From NCBI RefSeq assembly GCF_028290435.1, contig NZ_JAQGJV010000024.1, positions 1 through 64,000 of the forward strand: DNA of 64,000 bases, written 5' to 3'. The position numbers and the translations under genes are program-made. How positions within the stretch are numbered: position 1 is the first letter of the stretch; every line of letters starts with the position of its first letter. This document shows, piece by piece, positions 17,798 through 26,928 of the stretch. Below the pieces are notes generated by a model. It saw only the letters and a list, made by a program, of their open reading frames with translations, made no database searches and had not been told where the DNA came from. This DNA comes from Devosia sp. Lineage in GTDB: Bacteria > Pseudomonadota > Alphaproteobacteria > Rhizobiales > Devosiaceae.

Positions 17798-18790
17798 TTA
17801 CTTCTGGATGCAGGTGTCGACGGTGTCCTTGGTGCATTCATCAAGGCCGGTGAACACCGGATCTTCGACCGGCTTGCCTTCGATCAGGTCGATCATCACC
17901 GATGGGGCCTTGTAGCCCATTTCGAACGGACGCTGGCCGACGAGCGCGGTCACGAGACCTTCCTTGGCGATGGCAACTTCGTCGCCGATCGTATCGGCAG
18001 CGCCGATGGCGAAGTCGTTGCTGGCGATCCGGTCAGCCAAGGGCTTGAACAGGTCGCGGTAGGGCTGCGGCGCCCCAAACAGCGGCCAGCCGCCCATGAT
18101 GCCGAAAGCATCGAGGTCGGGATTGGCCGCCAGGATATCGCTCATGGCCTGAACGCCCTTGGCGCCATCGTCATTGGTGAACACCGGGCAACCGGCAACT
18201 TCAGTCCAGCCGCCTTCGCCAGCCAGAGCCGCAAGGCCCTTCTGGCCGGTCAGGGCGTCGCGCATGCCCTGGGCGCGCTGCAGGATATTGTCGGCAGCAG
18301 CATTGCCTTCAATGGTACAGATCGTGCCGCCGGTCGGCTTGGCGGCCTTGATGTATTCGCCGATCTTCTGGCCCATCAGGTAGTTGTCGGTGCCGAGATA
18401 CGTCTTGCGCAGGGCGACATCGGCCTTGGTCAGGTCGGCGTCGAGCGTCATGACCGGAATAGTCGGGGCGGCGCTCTTGAGCGTATTGGCGATCAAGGGG
18501 GCATTGGAGGGCGAGATGGCGACGGCCGCCGTATCAGGCTTGCTCAGAATGTCCTGCAGGATCTGGGCTTCGCCGGCTTCATCGGATGTCGATGCGGGGC
18601 CGGTATAGAAGCACTCATATTCGCTGTCGGTGTTTTCCGAATTCCACTTCAGGCAGCCCTGGTGGATGGCTTCGAAGAACGGATTGTCGAGGCCCTTGAC
18701 CACAATGACCAATTGCTTCTTGGCGGCGAAGGCCTGGCTGCCGCTCAGGGCGAGCGCGGCCACGGCCATAAATAGAACGATCTTTTTCAT
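17798..18790 (-). CDS. Sugar ABC transporter substrate-binding protein (periplasmic_binding type, RbsB/FrcB-like)
   Basis: A 330-residue periplasmic binding protein with a classical signal peptide (MKKIVLFMAVAALALSGSQAFA). It has the ribose-binding-protein fold (LVIVVKGLDNPFFEAIHQG, AVAISPSNAPLI, PVMTLDADL, TICTIEGN). It is divergent from the ATPase and permease genes across a 272-base promoter region, completing a three-part sugar importer. The neighbouring tetronate catabolic genes make a C4 acid sugar or its precursor a candidate ligand. Confidence 0.92.
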   Translation of the reverse strand: MKKIVLFMAVAALALSGSQAFAAKKQLVIVVKGLDNPFFEAIHQGCLKWNSENTDSEYECFYTGPASTSDEAGEAQILQDILSKPDTAAVAISPSNAPLIANTLKSAAPTIPVMTLDADLTKADVALRKTYLGTDNYLMGQKIGEYIKAAKPTGGTICTIEGNAAADNILQRAQGMRDALTGQKGLAALAGEGGWTEVAGCPVFTNDDGAKGVQAMSDILAANPDLDAFGIMGGWPLFGAPQPYRDLFKPLADRIASNDFAIGAADTIGDEVAIAKEGLVTALVGQRPFEMGYKAPSVMIDLIEGKPVEDPVFTGLDECTKDTVDTCIQK

Positions 18791-19062
18791 GTTTCCTCCC
18801 GATGATTGGCAGAAACCGTCCGCGGAACGAAAATATTCGTCTTCGCGGCCTCCTCGGTCTCCGGCGCACAGCTAATATCGCCCCGCTATCGCCGTCAACG
18901 AAACAATGACTTTATTTCCTAACCGTTAAGTTGACGCCCGCTAGCTCCTTTGCATAAGCTGGGCAACGTCTTCGTCCTGGGAGGAGAAGCCGGACAGCTT
19001 AGTCGCCTGCCAAACCCGCCGTCTTGAGCGGGATCGGTGGCGTGCGCGCAGAGGAATACAGA

Positions 19063-19803
19063 GTGGCGATACTGGAACTGGCAAACGTCTCCAAGCATTT
19101 CGGCGCCATCCAGGCGGTTAACGACGTGTCGTTTTCGCTGGAGGCGGGCGAGGTCGTCGGCCTGATGGGCGATAACGGGGCCGGCAAATCCACCCTGGTC
19201 AAAATGATCGCCGGCAATTTCTCGCCGAGCGAAGGCACCATGCGCATGGACGGCCAACCGCTCAACATGCACCGCCCCGTCGATGCGCGCCGCCATGGCA
19301 TCGAAATCGTCCACCAGGACCTGGCGCTGTGCAACAACCTGACGGCCGCCGCCAATGTGTTCCTCGGGCGCGAAGTGCATCGCTGGTTCGGCCCGCTGCG
19401 CGTCCTCGACTATTCCCGCATGTACAAACGCTCCGCTGAAATCTTCGCGGAATTGAAATCGGAAACAAGGCCGCGCGACCTGATCAAGAGCATGTCCGGC
19501 GGCCAGCGCCAGGCAGTCGCCATCGCCCGCACCAGACTCTCCGACGCCAAGGTCGTGCTGATGGACGAGCCCACCGCCGCCATCTCGGTGCGCCAGGTGG
19601 CCGAAGTGCTCAACCTGATCCGTCGGCTGCGCGACCAGGGCGTCACCGTGGTGTTGATCAGCCACCGCATGCCCGACGTGTTCGACGTCGCCGACCGGGT
19701 CATCGTGCTACGGCGCGGACGCATGGTGGCGGATCGCAGAATTGCCGAAAGTTCACCCGAAGAGGTCACCGGCCTCATCACTGGCGCAATAGAACGGGTC
19801 TAG
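19063..19803 (+). CDS. Sugar ABC transporter ATP-binding protein
   Basis: A 246-residue single-domain ATPase with Walker A GDNGAGKST, signature MSGGQRQAVAIART and Walker B VVLMDEPTA, followed by a switch His (ISHRM). It resembles FrcA-type half-size sugar ATPases rather than the double-domain RbsA. I chose the GTG at 19063 because GAGGA lies about 7 bases upstream; a longer TTG start at 19024 is possible. The permease gene starts 5 bases after the stop. Confidence 0.92.
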   Translation: MAILELANVSKHFGAIQAVNDVSFSLEAGEVVGLMGDNGAGKSTLVKMIAGNFSPSEGTMRMDGQPLNMHRPVDARRHGIEIVHQDLALCNNLTAAANVFLGREVHRWFGPLRVLDYSRMYKRSAEIFAELKSETRPRDLIKSMSGGQRQAVAIARTRLSDAKVVLMDEPTAAISVRQVAEVLNLIRRLRDQGVTVVLISHRMPDVFDVADRVIVLRRGRMVADRRIAESSPEEVTGLITGAIERV

Positions 19804-19807
19804 GCAC

Positions 19808-20806
19808 ATGACAATCACACTCGATCAGACAATCGCGCAAAAGACCCATACGCCGCTGGCCTTGTTGCTAAGAAGCCAGGTGTTCTGGGTCTTCGTCGCC
19901 ATCGTCGCGGCCTGCATTTTCCTGTCCTTCGCGACGGACTCGTTCGCCACCTCCAAGAACATCTTCAACATCACCCGCAACGTCACCTTCACCGCCATCA
20001 TCGCGCTGGGCATGACCATGGTGATCATCATCGGCGGCATCGACCTGTCGGTGGGTTCGGTGCTGTGCCTCTCCTCGATGATGCTGGCCATCACGATGCA
20101 TGCCGGCTACGGGCTGGAAATCGGCATTACCGTCGCCATCGTCACCTCGCTGGCGGTGGGCGCTTTCAACGGGGTGTTGATCGCCTACCTGGGCTTTCCG
20201 CCCTTCGTGGTCACGCTGGGCATGCTGTCGATCGCGCGCAGCCTCGCCATGGTGGCGTCCAACAATACCGTGGTGTTCGAATTCGGCCCCGATCATGCGC
20301 GCCTGCTCGACCTGGGCGGCGGCGCCTGGCTGTTCGGCATCGCCAATCCGGTCCTGTACATGATCGCGCTGGCCATCATCGTCGGCTTCATCCTGCGCTG
20401 GACCAAGTTTGGCCGCCATCTCTACGCCATTGGCGGCAATGAAAGCGCCGCGATCCTGACCGGCGTGCCAGTACGGCTGATCAAGGTGGCGGTCTATATG
20501 ATCTCGGCCCTGTCGGCGGGCATTGCCGGCATCATCCAGACCGGCTGGCTGGGTGCCGTCACCACCAATATCGGCACCGGCATGGAGTTGCAGGTCATCG
20601 CCGCAGCCGTCATCGGCGGCGCCAGCCTCGTCGGCGGCGTCGGCACCGCCATCGGCGCCCTGATCGGCGCGGCGCTGATCGAAATTATCCGCAACAGCCT
20701 GGGCCTTTTGGGCATCAACGCCTTCTGGCAAGGCGCCTTCATCGGCGGCTGCATCATCATCGCCGTAGCCTTCGAACGGGTCCGGCAACTACGCTCGTCG
20801 GAATAG
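19808..20806 (+). CDS. Sugar ABC transporter permease (RbsC/FrcC-like)
   Basis: A 332-residue inner-membrane permease with about eight to ten hydrophobic segments. It has the branched-chain/ribose permease signature (IALGMTMVIIIGGIDLSVGSV, GAFNGVLIAYLGFPPFVVTLGM, YAIGGNESAAILTGVPV). It forms an operon with the ATPase just upstream and would pair with the divergent binding protein. Confidence 0.94.
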   Translation: MTITLDQTIAQKTHTPLALLLRSQVFWVFVAIVAACIFLSFATDSFATSKNIFNITRNVTFTAIIALGMTMVIIIGGIDLSVGSVLCLSSMMLAITMHAGYGLEIGITVAIVTSLAVGAFNGVLIAYLGFPPFVVTLGMLSIARSLAMVASNNTVVFEFGPDHARLLDLGGGAWLFGIANPVLYMIALAIIVGFILRWTKFGRHLYAIGGNESAAILTGVPVRLIKVAVYMISALSAGIAGIIQTGWLGAVTTNIGTGMELQVIAAAVIGGASLVGGVGTAIGALIGAALIEIIRNSLGLLGINAFWQGAFIGGCIIIAVAFERVRQLRSSE

Positions 20807-20845
20807 GCCGCGGGCGTCGGTGCCTGCTACGTCACCCTCCCCACC

Positions 20846-20905
20846 CACGGTCACCCCGGCGCAAGCCGGAGCCATCCCGAGATCGCGTCAAGCGCCGCCA
20901 GATCG
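20846..20905. repeat. Palindromic intergenic repeat, family A, partial copy 3
   Basis: GTCACCCCGGCGCAAGCCGG followed by CATCCCGAGATCGCGTCAAG and GCGCCGCCAGAT is closely similar to the left half of the copy at 48219-48350. The inverted right half is missing. It lies between the convergent permease and class II aldolase genes. Confidence 0.6.
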
Positions 20906-20929
20906 CACCGACAACGCTTCCGTTGTCGC

Positions 20930-21586
20930 CTATTTGAGATTGTAGCGCTGCCGCAATTCGTCCGCCTGTTCCGGCGTCAACGGCCTGATGGGCATGCCGC
21001 GCAGCATGAGGAACAGCTTGGCCGTTTCCTCCAGTTCCTCGGTGGCATATTGGGCATTGGCCAGCGTCGTGCCGGCCACCACCGGTCCGTGATTGGCCAG
21101 CAGCACTGCATGATGCGCGCCCGCCAGCTTGCCCACCGCCCGCGCCAGGCTAGGATCCCCCGGCGGCAGATACGGCACCAGCGGCAACCGCCCCACCCGC
21201 ATCACATAATACGCCGTCAGCGGCGGCAGCAGATCATCCGGATCGAGCCCCTCGATCACACTCACCGCCACCGAATGGGTCGAATGCAAGTGCACCACCG
21301 CGCCCGCATCCGCGCGCTCGCCATACATGGCCAGATGCAGCACCGCCTCCTTGGTGGGCTGCCCGCCGCCGATATGCTGGCCCTGCGCATCGAACCGCGA
21401 CAGTTGCGCCGGATCGAGTTCCCCCATTGAGACATTTGTCGGCGTCATCAGCCAGCCGCCATCGCCCAGTTTGACACTGATATTGCCGGTCGAGCCAAAA
21501 GTCAGCCCCCGCTCAAACAGCGATTTGCCGACCTTGGCAATCTCCTCGCGCACCAGGTTTTCCGCATGGCGGATCGAGTCAGTCAT
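20930..21586 (-). CDS. otnC: Class II aldolase-family protein, probable 3-oxo-tetronate 4-phosphate decarboxylase
   Basis: A 218-residue class II aldolase/adducin-fold enzyme with an active-site Glu in GGGQPTKEAVLHLAMY, and metal-binding His residues in VVHLHSTHS and ANHGPV. Next to an OtnK kinase it matches OtnC, which decarboxylates 3-oxo-tetronate 4-phosphate to dihydroxyacetone phosphate. It overlaps the kinase gene by 8 bases, indicating coupling. A fuculose-phosphate aldolase would be the alternative from sequence alone. Confidence 0.85.
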   Translation of the reverse strand: MTDSIRHAENLVREEIAKVGKSLFERGLTFGSTGNISVKLGDGGWLMTPTNVSMGELDPAQLSRFDAQGQHIGGGQPTKEAVLHLAMYGERADAGAVVHLHSTHSVAVSVIEGLDPDDLLPPLTAYYVMRVGRLPLVPYLPPGDPSLARAVGKLAGAHHAVLLANHGPVVAGTTLANAQYATEELEETAKLFLMLRGMPIRPLTPEQADELRQRYNLK

Positions 21587-22847
21587 CGAGCATATCCCAT
21601 GCGGTCACAAAGAAATCCGGAGCACCAAAATTGCCCGATTTGAGCGCCAGCGCCAGATCGGCCCCACCTACGCTACGCGTCCACGGCACGCCGGGCGCAA
21701 TCTCCGGCCCGATCTGCAACGCCCGCGCCCCCAGCGCCTCCACCACCGCCCCGGAAGTTTCGCCACCCGCCACGATGAACCGGGAGAATCCTCGGTCCCT
21801 CAAAATCACGCTGACCTCCGCCAACAGATGCTCCACCAGCGTCCCCGCGCGGTCGCGACCCAATTGCTGCTGCACCGCCTTGACCGCCTCGGCATCGGCT
21901 GTGGAATAGACCAGCGGCGGCTGCCCACCGGCGCTAGCGATAACCCACTCCGCAATGGCCGCCGCAGTCTGCGTGTTGGACGCGATGTCCAAGGGCACGA
22001 TCCGCAGCGCCGGGCACCCCGCCGCGATGGCGGCTGCGACCTGCCCCTGCGTGGCCACCGAGCACGATCCCGCCAAAACGACAGCTCGTCCTGCAGGCGC
22101 CGCCATCCGCACCGGCAACTGCGTGGTGCCAATCCGGCCCTGCTTCCGGAAATTGTCCGGCAGCCCCATCGCAATGCCCGAGCCGCCTGTAATCAGCCGC
22201 GCATCCTCCAGCGCCGCGCCGAGCACCCGCAAGTCCTCGTCCCGCACCGCATCGGCAATCATCAGTCGATGCCCCGATTGCCGCGCCGCCTCCAGCGCCG
22301 CCCGCACCGCATCCGCACCCTGCTCGATCACCGCCAGCGGCACCAACCCCACCTTGCCCTGCGACTGCCGCTGCAGCACCCGCACCAGATTGGCATCATG
22401 CATCGGCGTCAGCGGATGATCCTTCATCGGCGACTCCGACAGCAGAACCTGCCCCACAAACAGATGCCCCATATAGATCGACCGCCCCGCCGCCGGAAAT
22501 GCCGAACACGCCACCGCAATCGGCGCCTCCAACAGCTCCAACAGCGCCTCCGCCACCGGCCCGATATTGCCCTCGTCGGTAGAATCGAAGGTCGAGCAAT
22601 ATTTGAAAACGATCTGCTCCACCCCGCCCGCCAGCAGCGCCCGCGCCGAAGCCAGCGACAACTCCACGGCCTCGCCCGCCGCGATAGTGCGCGATTTCAG
22701 CGCCACCACCACCGCCTCCGCATCACCAAAATCGGCGCCCTCCGGCGGCACGCCGATATACTGCACCGTCTTCATGCCGTTACGCGCCAGCATCAGCGCC
22801 AGGTCGGTAGCCCCGGTCAAATCGTCCGCGATAGCTCCAAGCAGCAT
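21579..22847 (-). CDS. otnK: Four-carbon acid sugar kinase (DUF1537 family)
   Basis: A 422-residue kinase of the DUF1537 family, with the N-terminal GAIADDLTGATDLALMLARNGM and the C-terminal nucleotide-binding IVAGGETSGAVVEALG and GPEIAPGVPW motifs. OtnK enzymes phosphorylate 3-oxo-tetronate at C4 using ATP. It is the middle gene of a lacI-otnK-otnC minus-strand operon, 17 bases after the regulator. Confidence 0.9.
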   Translation of the reverse strand: MLLGAIADDLTGATDLALMLARNGMKTVQYIGVPPEGADFGDAEAVVVALKSRTIAAGEAVELSLASARALLAGGVEQIVFKYCSTFDSTDEGNIGPVAEALLELLEAPIAVACSAFPAAGRSIYMGHLFVGQVLLSESPMKDHPLTPMHDANLVRVLQRQSQGKVGLVPLAVIEQGADAVRAALEAARQSGHRLMIADAVRDEDLRVLGAALEDARLITGGSGIAMGLPDNFRKQGRIGTTQLPVRMAAPAGRAVVLAGSCSVATQGQVAAAIAAGCPALRIVPLDIASNTQTAAAIAEWVIASAGGQPPLVYSTADAEAVKAVQQQLGRDRAGTLVEHLLAEVSVILRDRGFSRFIVAGGETSGAVVEALGARALQIGPEIAPGVPWTRSVGGADLALALKSGNFGAPDFFVTAWDMLDD

Positions 22848-22864
22848 GCTTAAAATCCCAAAAA

Positions 22865-23887
22865 TCAGGCAGTCGCGCCCGTAATGATCTCATAGCCGGT
22901 ATCGATGATTTCGCGCGTTTCCGGCCGCTCGCGCTGCCCCAGCAGCTTCTCGATCGCCGTCTTGCCGATCAAAAACCTATTGGAGCGCACCGTGGACAGC
23001 GGCGTCGGCAGCGCCTGCCCGACGTCCAGCCCATTGAACCCGAACAGCGCCAAATCCTGCTTCGGCTTGATGCCCGCGCCCAGGCAATGAAACACGCCAC
23101 CCGTCGCCATGTCGTCATTGGAAAACACCACGACATCGAGGTCGCGCCGCCGCGCCAAAATCTGCGCCAGCATATCGCGCCCCGCCCCGATCGAACTCGG
23201 CCCCTCGAACCGGCAGGTCTCCACTAGCTCCACCTTGGCCTCGCCCAGCGCCGCCACCAGCCCGTCATGGCGCAGCCTGGCGCGATGATCGCTCGTCCAG
23301 TCATGCCCCACATAACCAAACCGCCGATACCCACGCCCCAGCAGATACTGCCCCGTATCAAACCCCGCCTGCCGGTGCGACAAGCCCACCGCCAGATCAA
23401 TGGGCTGGCTGTCGATTTCCATCACCTCGGCAATGCGTACGCCACTGCCCACCAGCATCGCGCGCGCCATATCGGTATGGTCCAGCCCGGCAATCACCAT
23501 CGCCTCGGGCTTCCACGCCAGCAACGAGGCGATCAACTCCTGCTCGGTATCGAGGTCATAATCGCTCACCGCGATCACCGCCTGAAACCCTGTCCCCTCC
23601 AGCGCCGAACGAATACCGCCCAGCACTTCGGGAAACACGATATTGGTCAACGACGGCACGATGACCCCCACCAGCTTGGAGCCCGACGACGCCAGCCCGC
23701 CAGCCAGCCGGTTGGGCACATAGCCCGTCTCGCGCACCGCCGCCATCACTCGCTCACGCGTGTCCGCGCCGATCGGCCCATGATTGCGCAGGATGCGCGA
23801 CACGGTTATTTCGCTGACCTGCGCCAGCAGCGCCACATCGGCCAGCGTCACCCCGCGTTGTCGTCCTGCCAGCCGTTTGGCGCCCAT
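22865..23887 (-). CDS. LacI-family regulator of the tetronate genes
   Basis: A 340-residue LacI/GalR protein with an N-terminal helix-turn-helix (VTLADVALLAQVSEITVSRILRN) and a sensor domain (KLVGVIVPSLTNIVFPEVLGGI). It is the first gene of the operon with otnK and otnC, and divergent from the ltnD-like gene. The AGCGCT-centred site at 23956-23969 in the 147-base gap is a likely operator for both directions. Confidence 0.92.
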   Translation of the reverse strand: MGAKRLAGRQRGVTLADVALLAQVSEITVSRILRNHGPIGADTRERVMAAVRETGYVPNRLAGGLASSGSKLVGVIVPSLTNIVFPEVLGGIRSALEGTGFQAVIAVSDYDLDTEQELIASLLAWKPEAMVIAGLDHTDMARAMLVGSGVRIAEVMEIDSQPIDLAVGLSHRQAGFDTGQYLLGRGYRRFGYVGHDWTSDHRARLRHDGLVAALGEAKVELVETCRFEGPSSIGAGRDMLAQILARRRDLDVVVFSNDDMATGGVFHCLGAGIKPKQDLALFGFNGLDVGQALPTPLSTVRSNRFLIGKTAIEKLLGQRERPETREIIDTGYEIITGATA

Positions 23888-23955
23888 GGCTTTAAGTCTG
23901 TCCTCGGCAAAATTGTTGACTTGGCGGGCCGAGCGTGGTCATGATCGCCGCCAAA

Positions 23956-23969
23956 TGACAGCGCTAACA
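23956..23969. promoter_or_regulatory. Candidate LacI-type operator
   Basis: TGACAGCGCTAACA, an imperfect palindrome around AGCGCT (10 of 14 positions symmetric), close to the common LacI-family form TGTTAGCGCTAACA. It lies between the divergent regulator and dehydrogenase starts. Confidence 0.45.
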
Positions 23970-24034
23970 TAAACGCCAAACCAATCGACCGCAACCGCTT
24001 ATGCGGCCTCGTTCGCAGCAAAAGGACACCGGGC

Positions 24035-24940
24035 ATGACCGCCACTATCGCCGTAATCGGCCTGGGCTCGATGGGCTTGGGCATGGCCAAATCTCTGCTC
24101 CGCGCGGGCCACACCGTGAGCGGTTATGACCCCACAGCCACAGCAGTGACCGCCCTTGCAGCCGAAGGCGGCCGCGCCGCAACCGACCCCGCCGACGCCA
24201 CCCGCGATGCCACCATCGCCGTGGTCGTCGTCGTCAACGCCGCCCAAACCGAAACCGTGCTGTTCGGCACTGACGGCATCGTGGCGACCATGGCGCCCGG
24301 CAGCGTCATCATCTCCTGCGCCACCATGGCGCCCGCCGCCGCCAAGGCCTTCGGCGCCCGCTGCGCCGAACGCGGCCTGCTTTATCTCGACGCCCCCATG
24401 AGCGGCGGCGCCGCCCGCGCCAATACCGGCGAACTCACCTTCATGGCCTCCGGCACGCCCGAGGCTTTCGCCGCCGCCCGTCCCGCCCTCGATGTGATGG
24501 CTGGCAAGGTTTACGAGCTGGGCGACGAGGCCGGCATCGGCGCCTCCTTTAAAATCGTCAATCAGCTCCTCGCCGGTGTGCACATCGCCGCCGCCTGCGA
24601 GGCCATCACCTTCGCCAGCAAGCTCGGGCTGGATATCGCCAAGGTCTATGAGGTCATCACCGCCTCGGCCGGCAATTCCTGGATGTTCGAAAACCGCGTG
24701 CCGCACATTCTCGATGGCGATTACGCGCCCAAGAGCGCCGTCAATATCTTCACCAAGGATCTCGGCATCGTCAGCGATATCGGCCGCGCCGAAACCTTCC
24801 CGCTGCCCATCGCCGCTTCGGCCTTGCAACTGTTCCTGGCGACCGCCGCCGCCGGCATGGGGCGCGACGACGACGCCTCCCCGGCCCGCCTCATTGCCCA
24901 GATCACCGGCGTGGACTTACCCGCCGCCAAAACCAACTGA
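24035..24940 (+). CDS. ltnD: L-threonate/tetronate dehydrogenase-like 3-hydroxyisobutyrate dehydrogenase-family enzyme
   Basis: A 301-residue NAD(P)-dependent beta-hydroxyacid dehydrogenase. It has an N-terminal Rossmann motif (VIGLGSMGLGMAKSLLRAG), the substrate motif DAPMSGGAARANTGELTFMASG and the catalytic Lys in FKIVNQLLAG. With OtnK and OtnC it matches LtnD, which oxidises L-threonate to 2-oxo-tetronate. The exact substrate is inferred from context. It starts the plus-strand half of the divergent tetronate locus. Confidence 0.82.
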   Translation: MTATIAVIGLGSMGLGMAKSLLRAGHTVSGYDPTATAVTALAAEGGRAATDPADATRDATIAVVVVVNAAQTETVLFGTDGIVATMAPGSVIISCATMAPAAAKAFGARCAERGLLYLDAPMSGGAARANTGELTFMASGTPEAFAAARPALDVMAGKVYELGDEAGIGASFKIVNQLLAGVHIAAACEAITFASKLGLDIAKVYEVITASAGNSWMFENRVPHILDGDYAPKSAVNIFTKDLGIVSDIGRAETFPLPIAASALQLFLATAAAGMGRDDDASPARLIAQITGVDLPAAKTN

Positions 24941-24956
24941 CTATCGGAGATCTTTC

Positions 24957-25847
24957 ATGACCAAGCGCATCGTCTTCACCGGCGGCAGCGGCAAAGCCGG
25001 CCGCCATGTCGTGCCCTACCTGCTCGACAAGGGCCACAAAGTGCTCAATCTCGATCTGGTCCCCTTCAACCACCCCGGCGTCAACACGCTAGTGACCGAC
25101 CTCACCGATAGCGGCCAAACCTTCAACGCTCTTTCCATGCATTTCGGCCTTGAGGAATTCGCCACCGGCATCGGTCCCGCCCCCATTGACGCCGTGGTGC
25201 ATTTCGCCGCCGTCCCCCGCGTGCTGCTGCGCCCCGATAACACCACCTTCACCGCTAACGTCACCTCGACCTACAACGTGCTCGAAGCCGCCGTGAAGCT
25301 GGGCATCAAGAAGGTCATCATTGCCTCCAGCGAAACCACCTATGGCGTCTGCTTTGCCGAGGGCGACAAGGACTTTCATAGCTTCCCGCTCGAGGAAGAC
25401 TATGACAGCGACCCGATGGACTCCTACGGCCTCAGCAAAGTCGTCAACGAAAAGACCGCCCGCGCCTTCGCCATGCGCAGCGGCATCGACGTCTATGCCC
25501 TGCGCATCGGCAACGTTATCGAGCCGCACGAATACACCATGTTTCCCGGCTTCCTCGCGGATCCGGCGTCGCGCAAGCGCAATGCCTGGAGCTATATCGA
25601 CGCCCGCGATCTCGGCCAGATTGTCGATCTCTGCATCGCCAAGGATGGCCTCGGCTATCAGGTGTTCAACGCCGTGAATGACCAGATCACCGCCAACGCG
25701 CCGACCGAGGGCTTCCTCAAGCAATGGGCCCCCAATTCGCCGATCACCCGTGCCATGGGCGAATATGAAGCACCCATCTCCAACCGCAAAATCCGCGACG
25801 TGCTCGGCTTCAAGGAACAGCACAACTGGCGACAATACGTGGCTTGA
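24957..25847 (+). CDS. NAD-dependent epimerase/dehydratase-family (SDR) protein in tetronate operon
   Basis: A 296-residue extended-SDR enzyme. It has an NAD-binding GGSGKAGRHVVPYL near the N-terminus, a Ser in IIASSETTYG and the catalytic YGLSK pair (Tyr and Lys). The start at 24957 has GGAG upstream. A longer open frame upstream overlaps the dehydrogenase gene and is not real. It is 16 bases downstream of the ltnD-like gene. It may oxidise or epimerise an acid sugar that feeds the same pathway; D-erythronate dehydrogenase is a possibility, but I cannot assign it. Confidence 0.85.
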   Translation: MTKRIVFTGGSGKAGRHVVPYLLDKGHKVLNLDLVPFNHPGVNTLVTDLTDSGQTFNALSMHFGLEEFATGIGPAPIDAVVHFAAVPRVLLRPDNTTFTANVTSTYNVLEAAVKLGIKKVIIASSETTYGVCFAEGDKDFHSFPLEEDYDSDPMDSYGLSKVVNEKTARAFAMRSGIDVYALRIGNVIEPHEYTMFPGFLADPASRKRNAWSYIDARDLGQIVDLCIAKDGLGYQVFNAVNDQITANAPTEGFLKQWAPNSPITRAMGEYEAPISNRKIRDVLGFKEQHNWRQYVA

Positions 25848-25878
25848 TCGCCGGACGGTCAGTAGCTAGATTACTCTG

Positions 25879-26868
25879 ATGCTTGACCATTCGTCCGCCC
25901 CGTATTTGCCGTCCGCTGTCCCCATGGATGCGCTGAGCGAAGTCCTGCAGGACTTCCGCCTAAGCGGCGTCAGCTATGGGCGCTGCGAGTTGCAGCATCC
26001 ATGGGGCATTGGTTTTGCCGAACAGCCGCTTCTGCGCTTTCACTTTGTCAGCAAGGGTCCGTGCTGGATTCACACCGATGAATTTGGCTGGCAGGAGTTG
26101 AACGACGGCGATCTGGTACTGCTGCCGCAGGGCAATGCCCACCGCCTGGCCAGCGCCCCCGATGTTGCGGGCGACACGCTCAAGAGCTGCCAGGTGACCC
26201 GCTTCGGCGGCAATGTCTGCGAGATGGTGCAGGACGGCCCCGGGCCCACGAGCACTCTGTTTGTCGGCTCGATGGCGCTGGGCGCCCGCGCACTGCATCC
26301 GCTGATCAGCCTGATGCCCTCGATCATCAAGAGCCGCGACATAGCCGCTAACGATCCTATGGTCGGCCCTTTGCTGGCCGCCATGACCGCGGAAGCCGCG
26401 CAGCCCCGCATGGGTGGCGCCACCATTCTGTCGCGCATGGCAGATTTGCTGACCGCGCGGCTGATCCGCTGTTGGGTCGATTGCACCAGTTCTTCGACCA
26501 CCGGCTGGCTGGCCGCCATCCGCGACGTCCATGTGGGCCGGGCTCTGGCCGCCATGCATCGCGATCCCGGCAACAACTGGACGGTGGAAAGCCTCGCTGG
26601 CGTCGCCGGGCAATCACGCTCCGTCTTCGCCGAACGCTTCAGCGCGCTGCTGGGCGAAGGCGCCGCCCATTACCTGACGCGCTGGCGAATGCAATTGGCC
26701 CAGGAATGGCTCGGCCAGAGCGGCACGGCGGTGGCCGAAGTCGCCGCCCGGCTGGGATACGAATCCGAAGCCTCCTTCGCCCGCGCCTTCAAGCGCACCA
26801 CCGGGACCTCGCCCGGCGCGGTCCGGCGCGAACCTTCCGGACAAACGGTCATAGAATTCGGACTTTAA
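25879..26868 (+). CDS. AraC-family transcriptional regulator with N-terminal cupin
   Basis: A 329-residue regulator. It has an N-terminal cupin-like sensor domain (LLRFHFVSKGPCWIHTDEFGWQ; WQELNDGDLVLLPQGNAH) and a C-terminal double helix-turn-helix (about 225-315: VESLAGVAGQSRSVFAERF; VAEVAARLGYESEASFARAF). The next gene on the same strand is an MFS exporter 60 bases downstream, a common AraC-exporter pairing; the palindrome before that gene could be its site. Confidence 0.92.
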   Translation: MLDHSSAPYLPSAVPMDALSEVLQDFRLSGVSYGRCELQHPWGIGFAEQPLLRFHFVSKGPCWIHTDEFGWQELNDGDLVLLPQGNAHRLASAPDVAGDTLKSCQVTRFGGNVCEMVQDGPGPTSTLFVGSMALGARALHPLISLMPSIIKSRDIAANDPMVGPLLAAMTAEAAQPRMGGATILSRMADLLTARLIRCWVDCTSSSTTGWLAAIRDVHVGRALAAMHRDPGNNWTVESLAGVAGQSRSVFAERFSALLGEGAAHYLTRWRMQLAQEWLGQSGTAVAEVAARLGYESEASFARAFKRTTGTSPGAVRREPSGQTVIEFGL

Positions 26869-26904
26869 GATACATATCGTCCGACAAAGCTCGTTTATGA
26901 AAGC

Positions 26905-26921
26905 CCTCCAAACGTTGGAGG
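26905..26921 (+). promoter_or_regulatory. Hairpin or palindrome sequestering the MFS gene ribosome site
   Basis: CCTCCAA-ACG-TTGGAGG is a perfect 7-bp inverted repeat. Its right arm is the only good ribosome site (GGAGG, 7 bases before the ATG at 26929). In RNA the site would be paired; in DNA it could be an operator. Confidence 0.5.
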
Positions 26922-26928
26922 CTCTTCT

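Noticed and set aside
18893-18936. Inverted repeat CGTCAAC/GTTGACG in the sugar ABC divergent promoter
   Set aside because: The 30-base spacer makes a functional operator doubtful and no regulator link is visible.
21327-22853. A 508-codon plus-strand open frame opposite otnC and otnK
   Set aside because: Arg/Pro/His-rich product typical of an antisense frame; OtnK and OtnC are certain on the other strand.
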